Assembly: GCA_028023455.1 (NCBI GenBank)
Contig: JAQFVV010012434.1
Location: forward strand, 7,437,157 to 7,501,156
Length of the DNA stretch: 64,000 nucleotides
Direction of reading: 5' to 3'
Source of the DNA: Epiperipatus broadwayi
Taxonomy: Eukaryota; Onychophora; Udeonychophora; Euonychophora; Peripatidae
Shown here: in pieces, positions 1-13,500 of the stretch
Layout of the letters: each line of letters opens with the position of its first letter
How positions within the stretch are numbered: position 1 is the first letter of the stretch
Translations under genes and position numbers: made by a program
The notes under the pieces: generated by a model
Databases searched by the model: none
Told to the model about the DNA's origin: nothing
The model's input: only the letters and a program-made list of their open reading frames with translations

Positions 1-539
1 TTCATTAATAGGTTCAAGATTATTCATGCGTGCTATTTATATAGTGAAATTCAATAGTTTTGTCTTATATACTTGTAATTAAACACAAACTATGATCCAC
101 ATAGTTAATAAATATCTAATGTGAGAATATACTGATAATATTTAAAAGAGTTTGTAAATCCTTAAAACAAGGATTTTTTTATAGATTCTTTTATAATGAT
201 TGTGAATAGTTAATTATTTCTTAAAAATAAAATCTTATGATAGATAAATATAGGGATATACATGGGTGTCGTTAATTTTTTACAGTTCACCAAGCATAAT
301 GCCCCTAAATAAATGTATTTATATATATCTAAAATTCTAAATTATTTTTAGTTCAACATGTGTAGAGTGCTAGAACTTAACAATCATATTTATCACGAGA
401 GCATTTAATTTTAGTTTCTTAAAAAAAATCACTTTTTCTTTTAGAATACTTTCTTATTTATAAATATAAAAGGAACAAACAAAATGTAATAAATGATATA
501 GATTGGCTTGGGATTGAAACTCGGGGTAATTTAAATTTC
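1..539. other. A+T-rich spacer
   Basis: No gene or clear element is visible. A short motif near 506-520 (GGGATTGAAACTCGGGG) loosely resembles a pol III B box, and similar diverged motifs lie near 17396, 21043 and 26751. This is too weak to call a SINE. Confidence 0.4.
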
Positions 540-1230
540 AAGATTTCAGCTTGGCAGTTAAAATGAATTTAAAAATAGTTACTAAAAGCAGATTTGTATT
601 GCGTCAAACTTTGAATCTCCTATCTCATTAATTTAAGACTACAGCCAGAAATTGATCTAAGAATGAGGATTTAAATATTAAGGATAGAGACTTTATATAT
701 ATATCTGGTAATCACTGATTATTCACGTTTATACTAAATAGCTTTATAGCGGAGAGCTGCTTTTATATTATCATATTGTATGATTTATTTAAATATATAG
801 AAAGGTAGCGTAATGAATTAAACTTTTTTTCCATTTTTGATGTTTTAAACTGATAGTTATGTGATTTATTATTATTAGTAGTAGTCCTAGCCATAGGATA
901 AGGTATTCATAGTTATAAAAAACCTGATGTTTTTAAAATGTATAGTTATTTAAACTAATTTGAAATCTATATAATTATTCAAGCAAATTGATTTGGACTT
1001 AAAATTTAAAGTTTTTAGCTGGATATGTAAAATAAAATTAAAGATTTTCATGATTGCATTTAAGCATTCCTTCCAACTTTGAAACTTGTCTCATTGATAA
1101 ATGCAAAATCATCTGAGGATAGAGATATAAATAATTTCAAGGATAGATATATTCATCACGTAATTATCTGATCACTTAAGGTTAACAAAAAAGGAGAGCT
1201 GTTTTTATATTATCATACTGTTTTAAAAAC
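540..1230. repeat. Two diverged direct repeat copies
   Basis: Segments at about 540-785 and 1005-1230 share an ordered series of words. These include an AGCTTGG/AGCTGG-like stretch, a GAGGAT...AAGGATAGA block, and a well-conserved block of about 30 bases (starting GGAGAGCTG near 750 and 1193) ending in a run that reads TTTTATATTATCATA. The copies are clearly diverged, so this is an old repeat. Class unknown. Confidence 0.45.
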
Positions 1231-1410
1231 TGATAATTCAAATGATTTGTTGTTTTATATATATATATTTGAAATACAGGCATTCTTAATATACCTGGAG
1301 CTTAATTGTAAATATAGCGGATTTGAACACAGACTTTCAAGCATCCTTCAACTATCCACACTGTCTCATATCACTGATACACACGACCACACACATGTAA
1401 AAAAATAACA

Positions 1411-1450
1411 CCAATATACATATTTCGTGATGAACTAGCACTCATCAACT
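1411..1450 (-). ncRNA. Degenerate hammerhead ribozyme motif (family B)
   Basis: On the minus strand the order is TTGATGA, a stem II with GTG/CAC closing pairs, GAAA, TATGTATA and TTGG. The first core base is T instead of C, and stem I barely pairs, so activity is unlikely. The G-C closing pair of stem II is the canonical one and may reflect the ancestral state of the family. Confidence 0.4.
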
Positions 1451-1461
1451 CAGCACTCTAG

Positions 1462-1505
1462 ACCATCTGATGAATGCTGGTTCAGCACAAAATACGAATA
1501 TTGGT
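1462..1505 (+). ncRNA. Degenerate hammerhead ribozyme motif (family B)
   Basis: CTGATGA at 1467-1473 is followed by a hairpin with TGCTG/CAGCA arms, then AAAA where GAAA is required, then TACGAATA and TTGGT. ACCA before the core still pairs with TGGT after it. Loss of the invariant G12 should abolish cleavage. Recognised by alignment with the better copy at 18339-18382. Confidence 0.45.
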
Positions 1506-1534
1506 GATTATTTATCTTTATACTTTCATAATTA

Positions 1535-4500
1535 CTACATCTAAAAGCAAAGGATAAATGGGAATGACATTTACTACATATCATATAATGCAGCCACAAA
1601 TAAATAAGATAGCCCGAAACATAATTTATAAACAATTTTGTTAAATGTCTTTAACATAAAATAGGATATCAAGAAAAAGTTTACATCTGAATTGCCAGCA
1701 TCCAAATTATTATATAAAATAGTGGTTTATTTAGATTCAGAATCTGAATTCAATTTTTCAAAATGTCTTTAAACTTTTGATGTTAAGAGATTAATGGGTT
1801 TAGGTTGTTAATAAAATAAAGTCTATCCCATTAGTATTCATGCCACAATTTTTAATAATCGTATTCACTTTAATTTCTTAGTTTAAATATTTTTGTAAAT
1901 AGTTACACATTTTTTTTGACTAATCAGAATATAATAAAGTCATCTGAAGCAATAAAGTTTCGTTTCAAATATAAATCTTAACAACCAGCCAATAAAGAAG
2001 AAGGAAAATGGAAAAAAAAAAACCATTGTGATTAAATCCCTTGATATAAAAAAAGTGCCTTGAATAATAGATCTAAAGCCTTCTTTCAATATTTGTTTTG
2101 ATTTATTTAGAACAATGTCTGTGATAATTCTTAATATTTATATTTTACTATTATCTTCCCTTCTATTTGCTATTGTCCAAGAATCATACTTATGTGAGTT
2201 CAACAATTGAAGAAAGAATATTATAAAATGTAAAAAGCAAGAAAGCTTAAGGCAAAATGAAGATGCTTATGGACTCAATCAATATATTTTTTATTAATTT
2301 ACTTTGGTGAGTTAATAGTTTTTACAAAAACAGAAATAGGACTTAATTAAGTTACCCTCTACTATTATTAAAAGTAAAAGATGAAAATTATTACATGTGA
2401 TTTTTTAAATATTTTTTGATTTAGAAGTATCAGAGAAATCAAACAATGGTTATGCTATTGCAATCTTAATAAAATCAGTTAGAAAATTATGCATGAGAAA
2501 ATTAGACGCTTTTTTAATTCGAGTCAGAAAAATAATATTTTGATAAGATGAGCTATAATTACTAAAAATGTTCAACAAGTGATTTATTTAATGAAATTGA
2601 AAGCAAATAAAAAAAATACTTTTTGGAGGAAGGGCAAATAAATGTTTACACCATGTTTGTATTTTTATACACTTTTTATTTAATTTATTCTGTTTATCTA
2701 GGTAAAATCTTTAATTCAATTTTCACATACTTCCCAATTATTGATCTAGTTGAAAGTTTGTATATATATATTCCTGATGATAGTACATTTTTTTTAGAGT
2801 TTCAAATATTTTTAGCAAAAAAAAAAAAATGAAACAGAGAGCAATTTAAATTCAAACATAGCTTTTTTTGAATGGATTTCAATCTTACAGGTAATAATAT
2901 AGTTAAATTAAATGCTAAACTGATAATACAATGTTTTATATATATATAAAATAAAAAGCCTAAAAAACATTATAAAGTAAACAAATTTTTTTTTTATCTT
3001 TCACAGATAAAAGCATGGAATATACATGTTTAGAAATTTTTTTGGTTACACTTATCACTTTCTGTCAATTTTTATGGAATCCCTATCAAGCAAAATTAAC
3101 AATTTAATATTTTTAAATTGAAAAAAATATCTAATTTCTATTTATGTAAAATATAACTAAGAATATTTTTAAACATGAGTGTTCAGATTTTAATTTGTGA
3201 AAGGTGAAGACATTTATTTTTTACTTCTATCTCATATACATGAGTAAAAGCGTTTCTTTAAATTTTTTTCTTATAATGAGACTAAAAACTTCTTTAATCT
3301 TGTCTTTAATTTTTTTTTTTAGATTTTTCTTTTTAAATAATAATATACAGATTTTCATTTTTCTCATATATATATATATATATTTCTTAGATCATTTCTA
3401 TCACCATTTTCAAATTTATTCACATTTATATTTTAATCATTTTTAATTCTAGAATTAATTTTTTTTTTGACAATTTAAAAATCTTAGTTTGGTTTTATAT
3501 AAAACATGCAATTCATAAAAAAAATCTTATTTTTTATTAGAATGAGAATTTGATGTGGCTTGAAACTAAATTATCTTGATATCTTTCATTATTTAAACAA
3601 CTAAACTTGCCAGTTCTAGCTGATATATTGTAAACTACCATAATGTTATTAATTTATTTATTATTTAAAATGAATTCTTTTTCACTTTTGTTTCCAGTAT
3701 TTGTGATTTTATTGTAAAAGTATCTCTTTACTTTTTAAATCAACTGTGTCTTTCTTCATTTCTTAACTTCATGAAATCAGACATAATCTCCTATCAACCT
3801 TATAAAGTTATTTCAATTCATGAAACATTTCTTTGCTTGAAAAAGACATGCTTTTATATATAGCTAAATAAAAAGTCATCACTGAATAACAATCTATATT
3901 GGTCACTAATAATTTTTTTAACATAGAATACAATCATCAACTTTTTGCCTTAACTACCAAGTTTATAACTTCTGTGATATAAGATACTTTATTTTTGTCT
4001 GGCATATGTTTAAATCAAAGAAAACATTTGCACATATATTCATTCTGCTTTTTCAAAAAATTCAATTTCTGACTTTTGAGAGCTATAAGGTATTTGAAAA
4101 GAAAGATTATATATAGTATGGATTAATCTTAAACTCAGAGATAAAATACAATAGGCACATCATCCTGGCCGGTAAATATTTTAGAGAAATTTATCTATGT
4201 TCATTTAATAATGTTATTAATAACATTAAAAAAAAAGGAATTAAATTTGTCCTGCTTAATTCTTTTATAAACTTCAAAAAGAAATGAAAGGATTTGCTTT
4301 CAGTTAATATCAAACCTTTTTGCATACACAAACATATATAACATTCTATACTACACAATCATTTAAAAAGTGAATGCAGTTTTAATAAATGCCATACTTC
4401 CCACTTATTGCCAAATGGTAAGTTGGAATAAGTGTCATTTACTGTAGCAGCATTTACTATTTAAACAATTGTCTACAATGTTATACAAATAATAATATAG

Positions 4501-4900
4501 AAATAAAAGCAGATGTATACAATTGTATAATAATCACCATGCCTCACATTATATAGTTATTTGTAACAGATTGAGATGAAGGCACACCCTAATATAAAGA
4601 TATGTGAAAAATATGTGACTTTAAGCAAATAAATGTAAGTGAAGTGTAATGGTGCTCACCATAATGATGATTATCATGCCTCACATATCCAATAAATGTT
4701 ATTAAGTGTGCACACTTTAAAAGTAACAATCAATCCTAAGCTATGAGCAATCTCAACTTGTAGTCAAGACAATCTTTTTTAACAATAGAGGTAGTAAGTA
4801 CCACTTTATCTATGGTCTGACATGTTTATATAGACCCTAAAAATTGCAACTTAACCAAAGAGTGTGAGATTAATAATGCAAAGAAGTTTAAACAAACCTC
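1535..4900. other. Spacer with no recognisable gene
   Basis: A+T-rich, with many homopolymer runs and short (TA)n tracts (for example near 2936 and 3367). The short open frames here are low-complexity Ile/Phe/Tyr/Lys-rich translations with no family resemblance, so I treat them as chance. A slightly less A+T-rich patch at about 4400-4900 has two copies of an ATCATGCCTCACAT-like word. Confidence 0.5.
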
Positions 4901-4911
4901 ATTAGCCTGTT

Positions 4912-4986
4912 TTGAAAGCAGTCTAATAAAGAGTCAATTATAACATCGAGATTCTGAAAACAGACTAATAAATGGTCATTTATAAC
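4912..4986. repeat. Two tandem 33-bp repeats, 42-bp period
   Basis: Copies at about 4912-4944 and 4954-4986 share the skeleton TGAAA.CAG.CTAATAAA..GTCA.TTATAAC with a few substitutions. Class and origin unknown. Confidence 0.6.
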
Positions 4987-5181
4987 TACCAAATTCCATC
5001 TAAGATATATATTTATTAAGACAATAAAGCCAATTAATCAAGGCTTTAATAGGTTTATAAATGTAGATGATAACAATCAACCCTTTAACTTTTAGCATTA
5101 CTACTAAGTTATTATTTTTATGATAATGTTGATATAAAAATTTTATCGTATAATTTAGAAGAGAATTATAAAGCATAAATG

Positions 5182-5202
5182 CACACACACACACACACAC
5201 AC
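5182..5202. repeat. (CA)n microsatellite
   Basis: About ten uninterrupted CA dinucleotides. Confidence 0.9.
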
Positions 5203-5204
5203 CA

Positions 5205-7359
5205 AATTTGTTTTTTTACTGGCGGTAGCTTCCCGAATAACTAGGGAATGACAAATATATATATAAATTTAAAATATACAAGTACTTAATTTATTATGTA
5301 AATAAATTTGTTAAAATAATTCATAAATAGTGGTTAATTATTTAGCAATGATATTAAAAAATGGCAGATCTAAAATAAATGTTAATATAGTATAAATAGA
5401 TTATCATATAGATTCTGACGTAAGTCAAAATATGCTATACATATTAATTATTGAATAGTTAGAAAATTAATAAATTTTCTAATATTATTTAAATTTTATG
5501 TCCATCTAAGCTTAAATTAGAAATAACACTTATATAAGCACACATTAGCATTTTGTAATATAAAATATTTAATTATTAATTTGCCTTTAAAATATAAGCA
5601 CAAATAATTATTTTACTTAGACAATTCCATTAACCATCTGTTGTTCCACATAGAGAATGTAAAATTATTGATTATTTCTGAATTTAGATTTTTATTTATC
5701 ATCTAATTCAAAGTAATTTTAACAATATATATATTTTTAAACTCATTGCATTTATTCAGTCATTATTTTCTTTATATCAATTAATCAATAATCGTTTATA
5801 AATAAAAGTGATATTCTGATATAATAAATAACTCAAAAAAGAACGTACAGTATATCTTAAATTAATTTTATGTTCTCACTTCTGCTTGGGAGACTTTAAC
5901 TGACTTCTGGCATGAACGCTTTGTTTTTTTCAATATATTTGCAGTTTTTTTTACTGAATTTTCTGCAATCAAGTTTCCCTAAAAATTCTTCAATTTAGAA
6001 TCTCATTTAAATCAGAAATTAATTTATTCAAAATGTTTTTTCCTGGTTGGATAACTTATAATAATAATTATTTTTAAATTCTTTTCACTAACAAACAATC
6101 AATTGAATATTTTTTTAAAAAACAATTTAATGATGAATTTAGTATTTATTTTGTAGTAACAATACACATTTTATATACGTTAAAAATATACATATAAATA
6201 TAATGTTATGTGAAATTTACCAAATCTATTTTAAATAATAATTTAACTGCCCTCTAATTGTCATGTTTAATGACTTTTAACAATAAGAATATGGATCACT
6301 CACCGTATTTTCGGTCTTTTATTAAGGGTTATTCAAAAGAATGACAGTCTGAGGGCAACTATATTTAATCAATATTAAAATATTATTTATCATTGCATAT
6401 ATATATACACAACTGGATTCCTATTTAACAACATTAGACTGTTTTTCTATGTTTTTTCTATGTACATATATTTCAGCTTCTTATAGAGGTAATGTATTTA
6501 CTTCTTGATTTTTCTCTATCAATAGTATATTTTTTTATTGATGCTTGCAAACATATATAAAAAACTTTATGTAATGGAGCCATGAATGATGTCATGTTTT
6601 ATTTCAAGCCCTCTTCGTGTTCAGCATATTTTGTCGATAAACATTGATTAGAATAGAATACATGTTATTTATCGAATTGCAAATGTATAGCATTTTTCAA
6701 TACACATATATCATTTTGAGATTGGCTATTTTGAAATATAGACTAATATATTTATATATTATTTCACAGAGGGCTCTGCTGGATTTATTATCCATGTGGG
6801 GTGATTTAATATTTGAATTTTTATTTCAGTTTATAATTAGCACTAAAATTATTTACATATATAAATATGTATGTTTATATATATATAACGTGGATGCTTT
6901 TTATATATATAGTATGCTCGTAAATCAAGATTATAATGTAAACAAAATTTTAGAAATAGTAATAATAATATAGTTATTAATAATAAATTGAAAAAAGACA
7001 TTTACATATATTTTATTGAATGTGTGTTTAGTGTACCAATAAGAATAAGAAAAAATACTATACATTTTTATTTTTAAAAATGCAATAAATAAAATATCTG
7101 ACATTTGTAATTATAAAATATGCTCTAGGCAATGTTCTTTTTTTATCACTAACTTTTATCTCCTATAGAAATATAATAATGGTCTTGTTATTAAGAAATT
7201 AGGATCTCAAATTATTTTGATATTTTAAAATCTACAGTCAACTTTTAATAGTCTTATGCTAAAAAAATATTTTATTACATAAAATACAGCTCATCAATTT
7301 TAGTAAGGATAATAAAACAAAAATAAAAAATATTTTACTAATATATATATATATATATC
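5205..7359. other. Spacer with no recognisable gene
   Basis: Extremely A+T-rich. Open frames such as the one at 6644-6973 consist of Ile/Tyr/Leu runs from TA-rich DNA and have no recognisable domain. A short (TA)n tract just before 7360 abuts the target site of the next element. Confidence 0.5.
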
Positions 7360-7367
7360 ATCTACAG

Positions 7368-7923
7368 CAGTGGTCTTCAACCTTTTCATTACCTGCAGAC
7401 TGGTAAAAATAAGGATAAGGTTTCACAGACTGGCAGAAATTTATAGATACATTTTTTTAAAGATGTAAACTGCTTAGCCTTAGATGAGCATAATTGTTAT
7501 AACTGATCAAAACAACAATGTTAAATATACAAGATGAAGTTATATATACATGGAGTTTGTATAATAAAAAACTTGTTTTTTTAAATTTTTAATTTTTTGA
7601 GAAAAGTAATAAAAAATTTAATTCTACCCCCTCCTCCCATAAACATCTGTTATAACTAGAAAAAATAAATTAATTTATGTATGATTAATCAGATTTTGTT
7701 TTTGTTCCATTTCTTTTTTTTTAATTGGGTAAAAATAGTTCCATTTCTTTTTTTTAATTGGGTAAAAATGAGATGAAAAAATAAATAAAAATTGTTTATA
7801 TTAATTAAAAGTTTAAACTCTTATTATTTTGTTATTATAAACTTTCCTGCCAGTCTACCGCAGACCCGTAAAAAACTTCTGCAGCCCGACACTGGTCCAT
7901 GTACTAAGGCTTGAAGACCACTG
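7368..7923. mobile_element. Non-autonomous hAT-type element with 8-bp TSD
   Basis: The element is bounded by inverted termini: CAGTGGTCTTCAA at the left end and its exact reverse complement at the right end. It is flanked on both sides by the identical 8-mer ATCTACAG (7360-7367 and 7924-7931). Termini beginning CAGTGGT with 8-bp duplications are established hAT superfamily hallmarks. The 556-bp interior has no transposase ORF, so it would need a hAT transposase from elsewhere. Inside, a segment of about 35 bp with an AATTGGGTAAAAAT core is tandemly duplicated at about 7704-7772. The perfect target duplication suggests fairly recent insertion. Confidence 0.85.
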
Positions 7924-8879
7924 ATCTACAGCATTCAGAAAAGGAAAAATGGATGTTGAATGTCTTTTAAATATGCTAATTTTAATGTTTTTTTTGTTGT
8001 TTATTCACATTTTTTTTGCTAAAGTGTATAATTGAAGTTGTGACTCCACTGTATATGAATAGAGTTAAATGACTTGGCTAAATGAAACAGATAGCTGATG
8101 ATTACTTTCCATTCCCATGGAATAATTATATTATTTGCACTTTGTGAATAGCAAGCAGTAATAGCAATGCACATGGAACTTTGTGATCAAGACAGAAAGC
8201 ACTCTAGCATATACTTTTCTATTGCTATAATGTCTAACAAGTGTAGAGTTCTTTTAGCAAAAAAAATATTCTTTATTTTGCAAGTTTCTGAGTTAATATG
8301 TATCTAAGTATTTATAGTTATCTGGTAATATTGTTCAAATAGATAAACATGAGGATTAAGCTTTTCTATCATTGACATGAAAATCACCAGTTAGGACTCA
8401 TTATTGACATTGTTTCTTTCATCAAACTTGTACAACCATCTATTGAGATATTTTTTCTATTTTTTTAAACAACAGATTAATGTATTTTTGAATAATGATT
8501 TTTTAATTTTAACAAATCTAAAGAGATGAATATAATTGACTAACAGCAAGGGTAAAGTATTTTATTTCTGTCTTTATGTCTTTGATGAACTGTTTTTCAC
8601 ATTATTTTCCAGATTACTTAGAGACAAAGTTTTGGAATAATTAAAAACATGATTGTTTTGGGAAGTTTATTAAGATTCATGCTTATTTTTTTACACAATA
8701 ACTATGTAATAAGTATCAAGCATAATGTTAATAAAAAACAATGGTGTTCTGATCACCTCACCTTAAGAAAATGATGGCCACCACTGTATTAGAATAATTT
8801 GTGATAAGCCAAAAATTATAAAAGAATTTATTTTAAAGCAGAATCCGAAAGCTCAATAAAAGATCAACATTTATTCATT

Positions 8880-9745
8880 CATGTTTTAAAAATAAATTTT
8901 AATAGTCATAAGATAATCACCCAACCCATGCCTGTATGAATTTATAAACCTGAGAAATACTTTCATTTTCTAAAAACAACATAGAGTCTTTGAAAATATA
9001 AGAATGAATCCATCTTATCTTTTTCATCTAAATTTTATTTATAGGCCAATCTTAAGCAATTAGAAATGAGATATGACAACTGAAAGTCATGAATAACTTA
9101 TATCATTACTACTGCTATTTGTACTCTTACTGTTCAAACTGCCATTTCTCAAATTCAATGCTCCACTTCCCATACTTAGATCAAGCATGTCTGGTAGATT
9201 TGGTGGTTTACTTAGATACACCAGATATGCTTGATATAAGTATGGGAAGTGAAACATTAAATTTTAGTAGTAGCAGTTTGAGCAGCTACAGTACAAGTAG
9301 CAGTAGTAATGGTATGAGTTATACATGAGCTTCGGTTGTCATCAGTTTAGAAATGAATTATGTATAAGACATGAGCAGATGAAGCCTATGGACTTTTCTA
9401 CAAATCATGGATTACCAAAAAAAACCAAAACAGAAAAAAAATACAGTGCTAGTAAAATAAATAATTAGTTACATATATTTAATATTTCACAAATATAATT
9501 TATTAATATATAGTGAATGGAATTAAAAGTGATTGACTTAGACCTTCATACTCTCATTTTGATCTAATGCTTAAGATTGGCCTGTATGTGTAAATTGAAG
9601 TAAAAAAGATAAGGTGAATTCATTATTATTTTTTCAAAGATTCTATCTTGTGTTTAGAATATGCAAGTATTCCTTAGCTTTAAAAATTCATATAGCACAT
9701 GTATTGGGTTGGTTCCCTTATGACTAATATAAATAAAAAAAACAT
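8880..9745. repeat. Large imperfect palindrome (foldback element)
   Basis: The arms can be followed from the outer ends to the centre near 9210. Outer pairs include the TAGTCATAA blocks (8900s left, 9720s right) and the CCAACCCA/TGGGTTGG blocks. Next come TGAATTTATAAACCTGA-like sequence (about 8938) against its complement near 9690, AGGCCAATCTTAAGC (about 9043) against GCTTAAGATTGGCCT (about 9568), and CATACTTAGATCAAGCAT against ATGCTTGATATAAGTATG in the centre. Each arm is about 430 bp. No transposase is encoded. The open frame at 9089-9328 crosses the centre and is a by-product of the symmetry, not a gene. It may be a MITE or foldback transposon. Confidence 0.7.
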
Positions 9746-9922
9746 GGCAGTAGATAAATAAAGAATTAGTTAGATAAATTTTAAATAAAAAAAAATTGTT
9801 CATTTTCTTAAGAATGTTTTCTGCAAACAATTTAATGGCAATTTATATTCTTTGTTTTTATTGTAAATTCATTTTTTCAATATTTGAAACTTTACATATG
9901 ATTTTTAGAATATTATTATTTA

Positions 9923-10052
9923 CAGTCAAATATCAGCCTTTCGCACTAATTGTGCATATGCTTTGTGAGTGTTAATAATAAATGAATACTTTCTCACCAA
10001 TACAAGATATAGTATTTATGCACAATTAGCGTGAAAGGCTGATATTTGACTG
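9923..10052. mobile_element. Tc1/mariner-type MITE
   Basis: A 130-bp element with nearly perfect inverted termini of about 38 bp. They start CAGTCAAATATCAGCC and differ at about one position near CGCACTAAT/CACTTTCG. TA lies on each side (9921-9922 and 10053-10054). A CAGT start with TA target duplication is typical of Tc1/mariner-derived MITEs. There is no coding capacity. Confidence 0.7.
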
Positions 10053-10059
10053 TAAATAA

Positions 10060-10540
10060 TTGACTGTAATACAATTGTTTACATACGCTATATAAAATAA
10101 ATGCTTATTTAAATATTATTATTTGTAAAAGTATATTTTCACCAAATTGAGTTCAATTTATTGCATTGTGATGAAGAATAATGATTGAAATATTACAGAA
10201 AGTGTCAACAGTAAGATCAATGGATCTTGTAAGATCATAATTATTTCTTTTTAACATAGATTTATATTTTTTAATCTAGGTTAAAAGTAATTTATTAATT
10301 AAAATATCATTTTTTAAATCTGTATAAAAACATTAAGTTAACTTACATAAACTTTTATACACAAATTGTATTTTTTTTTTGTAATAAAATAAATAATCTT
10401 TATTTTTGTCAGAATCAAAAATATATTAAATATATATTCAATTTTAAATAATTTATCTTAAAATATTAAAGGTATTATTACAGACTCAGTTAATATTTTG
10501 GGTGATTTTAAACTTTATTTTAATATTAATATAATTTAAC
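10060..10540. other. A+T-rich spacer
   Basis: Nothing recognisable between the small MITE and the decayed RTE element. Confidence 0.5.
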
Positions 10541-10544
10541 TGCA

Positions 10545-13500
10545 GAAAGAAGTTTGTTGTTAACTATTTGATTCCCTTTTGAGGCCTCAAAGAAAATGAG
10601 TAGGGCAAATTCCTAATGTCCATTTCATATATTCTTGTCATTGCAGCTGTTATTACTACATGGTATTCATATAGTATATAAACATTGATGGCCTAATCAA
10701 AAACAAGCATCAGTAAATGTAGTGAGTTCATTGTCTTTTTATGTGTGGGTGTTTTGATCAAGAAACAGCATGGTCTTTCATCTCAGTTGTCAGATAGCTC
10801 TTAACTGATATAACAGTTGAGTTTTTTTTGACAGCTGAATGAACTTTTTAAATAGATATTTGTAATCATGAAAGGCAAAACTAAATTATAGTCCTTATTC
10901 CTAGAAGGCTGTAAAAACACCAGCCAAATCAATGGCTGGCAGATAAAGTGGAGGGTATTACAAATCTGCTGATTGTAAACCTAGACTGCATTTGATGATG
11001 ACCTTTTATTTAGACAGTTGCAATTGCAAGAATTGAAAAAGGAACCATGTAATATTAAGTAGATCAGTGATGGACTTAGTGAAGATAGAAAAGATGAAGA
11101 GACAATTGATTTAAAATGTGAAAATGTACTGTATTATGAAGGCACAAATATTAAAAGGAGGTTACAGCAGGATTTGTTATAAATAAAATTGAAAGAACAG
11201 TATTGTGCAGATTGATGATATATTTGACTTTAAACTTAATAGAATTTATCAAATGCAGATAATTCAGGTTTGACCTTGACAAGTCCTCATTGTAATAAAG
11301 AAGTACAGGACTTTTACAAAAAACTTCTAATCAGAACAAACAGCATTTTAAAATTGTCATGGAGACATTCATGCTAGAAATGGTAAACAAATTAAAAGAT
11401 GAAGGTGCTGTGTGTAAATTTGATTATGATGATAGAAATGAGAGAGGACACAGACTCATATTGCAGAAGAAAAAAAATTTATACTATGGATTTGCACTTT
11501 GAAAAAAATGCTAAATGAAAATGACAAGATGATTAATAGAAAATATGTATTTCAAGATTGTAACGTTCTTAATGTTAATGTAACACTGGAGAGAGAAAAA
11601 TTATTAAGAAAAACACTATTTACCATTGATATTCCTAACCTTCAGAAACATATTAATGAATTTAAATTAGAGCTTGCAAATTGTTATAAAATATTAACAA
11701 ATTTTGAAGTTGGTTTTGATTTAACCAAATCAATAGAAAGGTAGCTGAAAAATTATTAAAATCTGTCACAAAATAACTGTAACAAAAAAAAAACAGCAAT
11801 TGCCAGTAAAATTTTCTACTGATACAGGGTAATTTGTTAAAAAAGAAAAAGAAATAATATATAAAAAAATATAAAAAATGATGCATTAAGAATGATTGAA
11901 TATCTAGAATTTTATAAAATGATTCGAAAAAAAAGTAAATAACGATATCAAAAAATAAAATTGTGAATTAGCAACTAAAGCTATAAAATAAAATAAAGAT
12001 CTCAAAAGTGTTTAATGTGGGCAGATAATTTATTTATGCAATAAGAATAAAAGATGAAATTCTTATTCAAAAGAGTGATGACATCATGAAGTGTGTGAAA
12101 GTGTTCTATCAAGAGTTTATTGCAATTAAAAATAAGAAAAAGCTTCATCTACAATTACTATAGCTTCTGAATTGCCCAGGATTTTAAATAACGAAATGTG
12201 ACATGCAATTAAAGCTATGAAGAAGGGGAAATCTTCAGGTAATAATGAAATTATAATTGATATCTTAAAAAAAGCAGATGAAAAAATAAAAAAAAATGTC
12301 TACAATGTTATATTCCAAATGATAAAGATGTACCAAATGATTGGAAGAATGCAATATGAGTCATTAGTATTTAAAAAGGATAAGGAAGATATTATAAATT
12401 ACAGAATGATGAGTCTTTTGTCAGTTCTATATAATTTTTTGCCAAGTTAATTACAACCTGTCTTTAATGAACTTTGGATATTAACTAAATAAAAGAACAA
12501 GCTGGATTTAAAAATTGTTTTAGTACATTGAATCACATCCAAGTATTAGTTATAGAAAGGACAAGTGAATATAAATTGCCATTATGTTTTGGATTTGCAA
12601 ATTATGAAGAAGCATTTGACTTTTCTAGCATTTCTACAGTGATTAAAGCATTGGATTATTGTAATATAAACCCAGGATATTGTCATATTCTAAAGAAAAT
12701 TTATTAAAATGCAACAGAAATAATTAGATTACATAATGATACTAGGAAGATTAAATTTGAGAAGGATAAAGGATAGAATGACTCCATATTTCCAAAACTT
12801 TTAATAGAAGTTTTGCAAAAAATATTTTGTGAATTAAAGTGGAAAGCTAAATGTGTTAGAATAAACAAAAAATATTAAAATCATCTAAGTTTTGCAGACG
12901 ATGTAATTGTTTTTGCAAATAATACTTCAGAGCTTTCAGATAATGTTGCAAGAGTTATCAGATGTAAGTAAGAAAATAGGCACAAAAAAAAAAACTAAAA
13001 TAATGTTCAATGAATTTTCTCAAAAAAGGAAAATAAAGATTGATAATGATGAATAAGAAAAAGTTAAGAACTACAAATAGCTTGATCAGATTACTAATGT
13101 AGAAGGAAAAATAAATGATGAAATTAATCATAGAATAAAATTTAGATGAAGTGATCTTGGAAGCAACAATTTAATATTAAAAGGAAATATGTCTATGAGT
13201 TTGAAAAGAAAGTTTTTAAATAAATGTGTTTACCAGCTTTTAATTTGTGGATCTGAGATTTTGATATTTAACAGAAGAGTAATACAATGACTTCAGACCA
13301 TTCAAAAAAGTATGGAAAGATGTAATGGTTGGATTAACAAGAAGCAATTAAAAACCAAATATATGGGTGAGAGACCAAACAAGTGTTACTGATATCATTT
13401 TTTTCAAACTCACCTTTTGCAACTTTTTGTCTTGCGCGAGTCTCTTCGACTATGATATGAACAAAAAAAAACAACTATACCATAAAATTTTTAAACAATA

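Larger units (their letters stand above)
1306..1531. mobile_element. Decayed hammerhead element, family B, divergent copies
   Basis: The left part (1306-1450) is a minus-strand copy of the unit seen at 18.3 kb. It has the same order of hammerhead region, then a GTGT-rich body, then a tail reading AAAGTCTGTG... on the minus strand. The right part (1462-1531) is a plus-strand copy of the hammerhead head, cut off soon afterwards. The two heads face each other, as in the other hammerhead elements in this window. I could not find a target duplication. It is older than the 18.1 kb copy, because both cores carry substitutions. Confidence 0.6.

Noticed and set aside
5182-5202. CRISPR or other spaced array
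   Set aside because: Simple dinucleotide repeat; no regularly spaced repeats with unique spacers occur anywhere in the window.
9089-9328. 79-codon frame with Ser-rich end
   Set aside because: It spans the centre of a palindrome; its two halves are reverse complements of each other.
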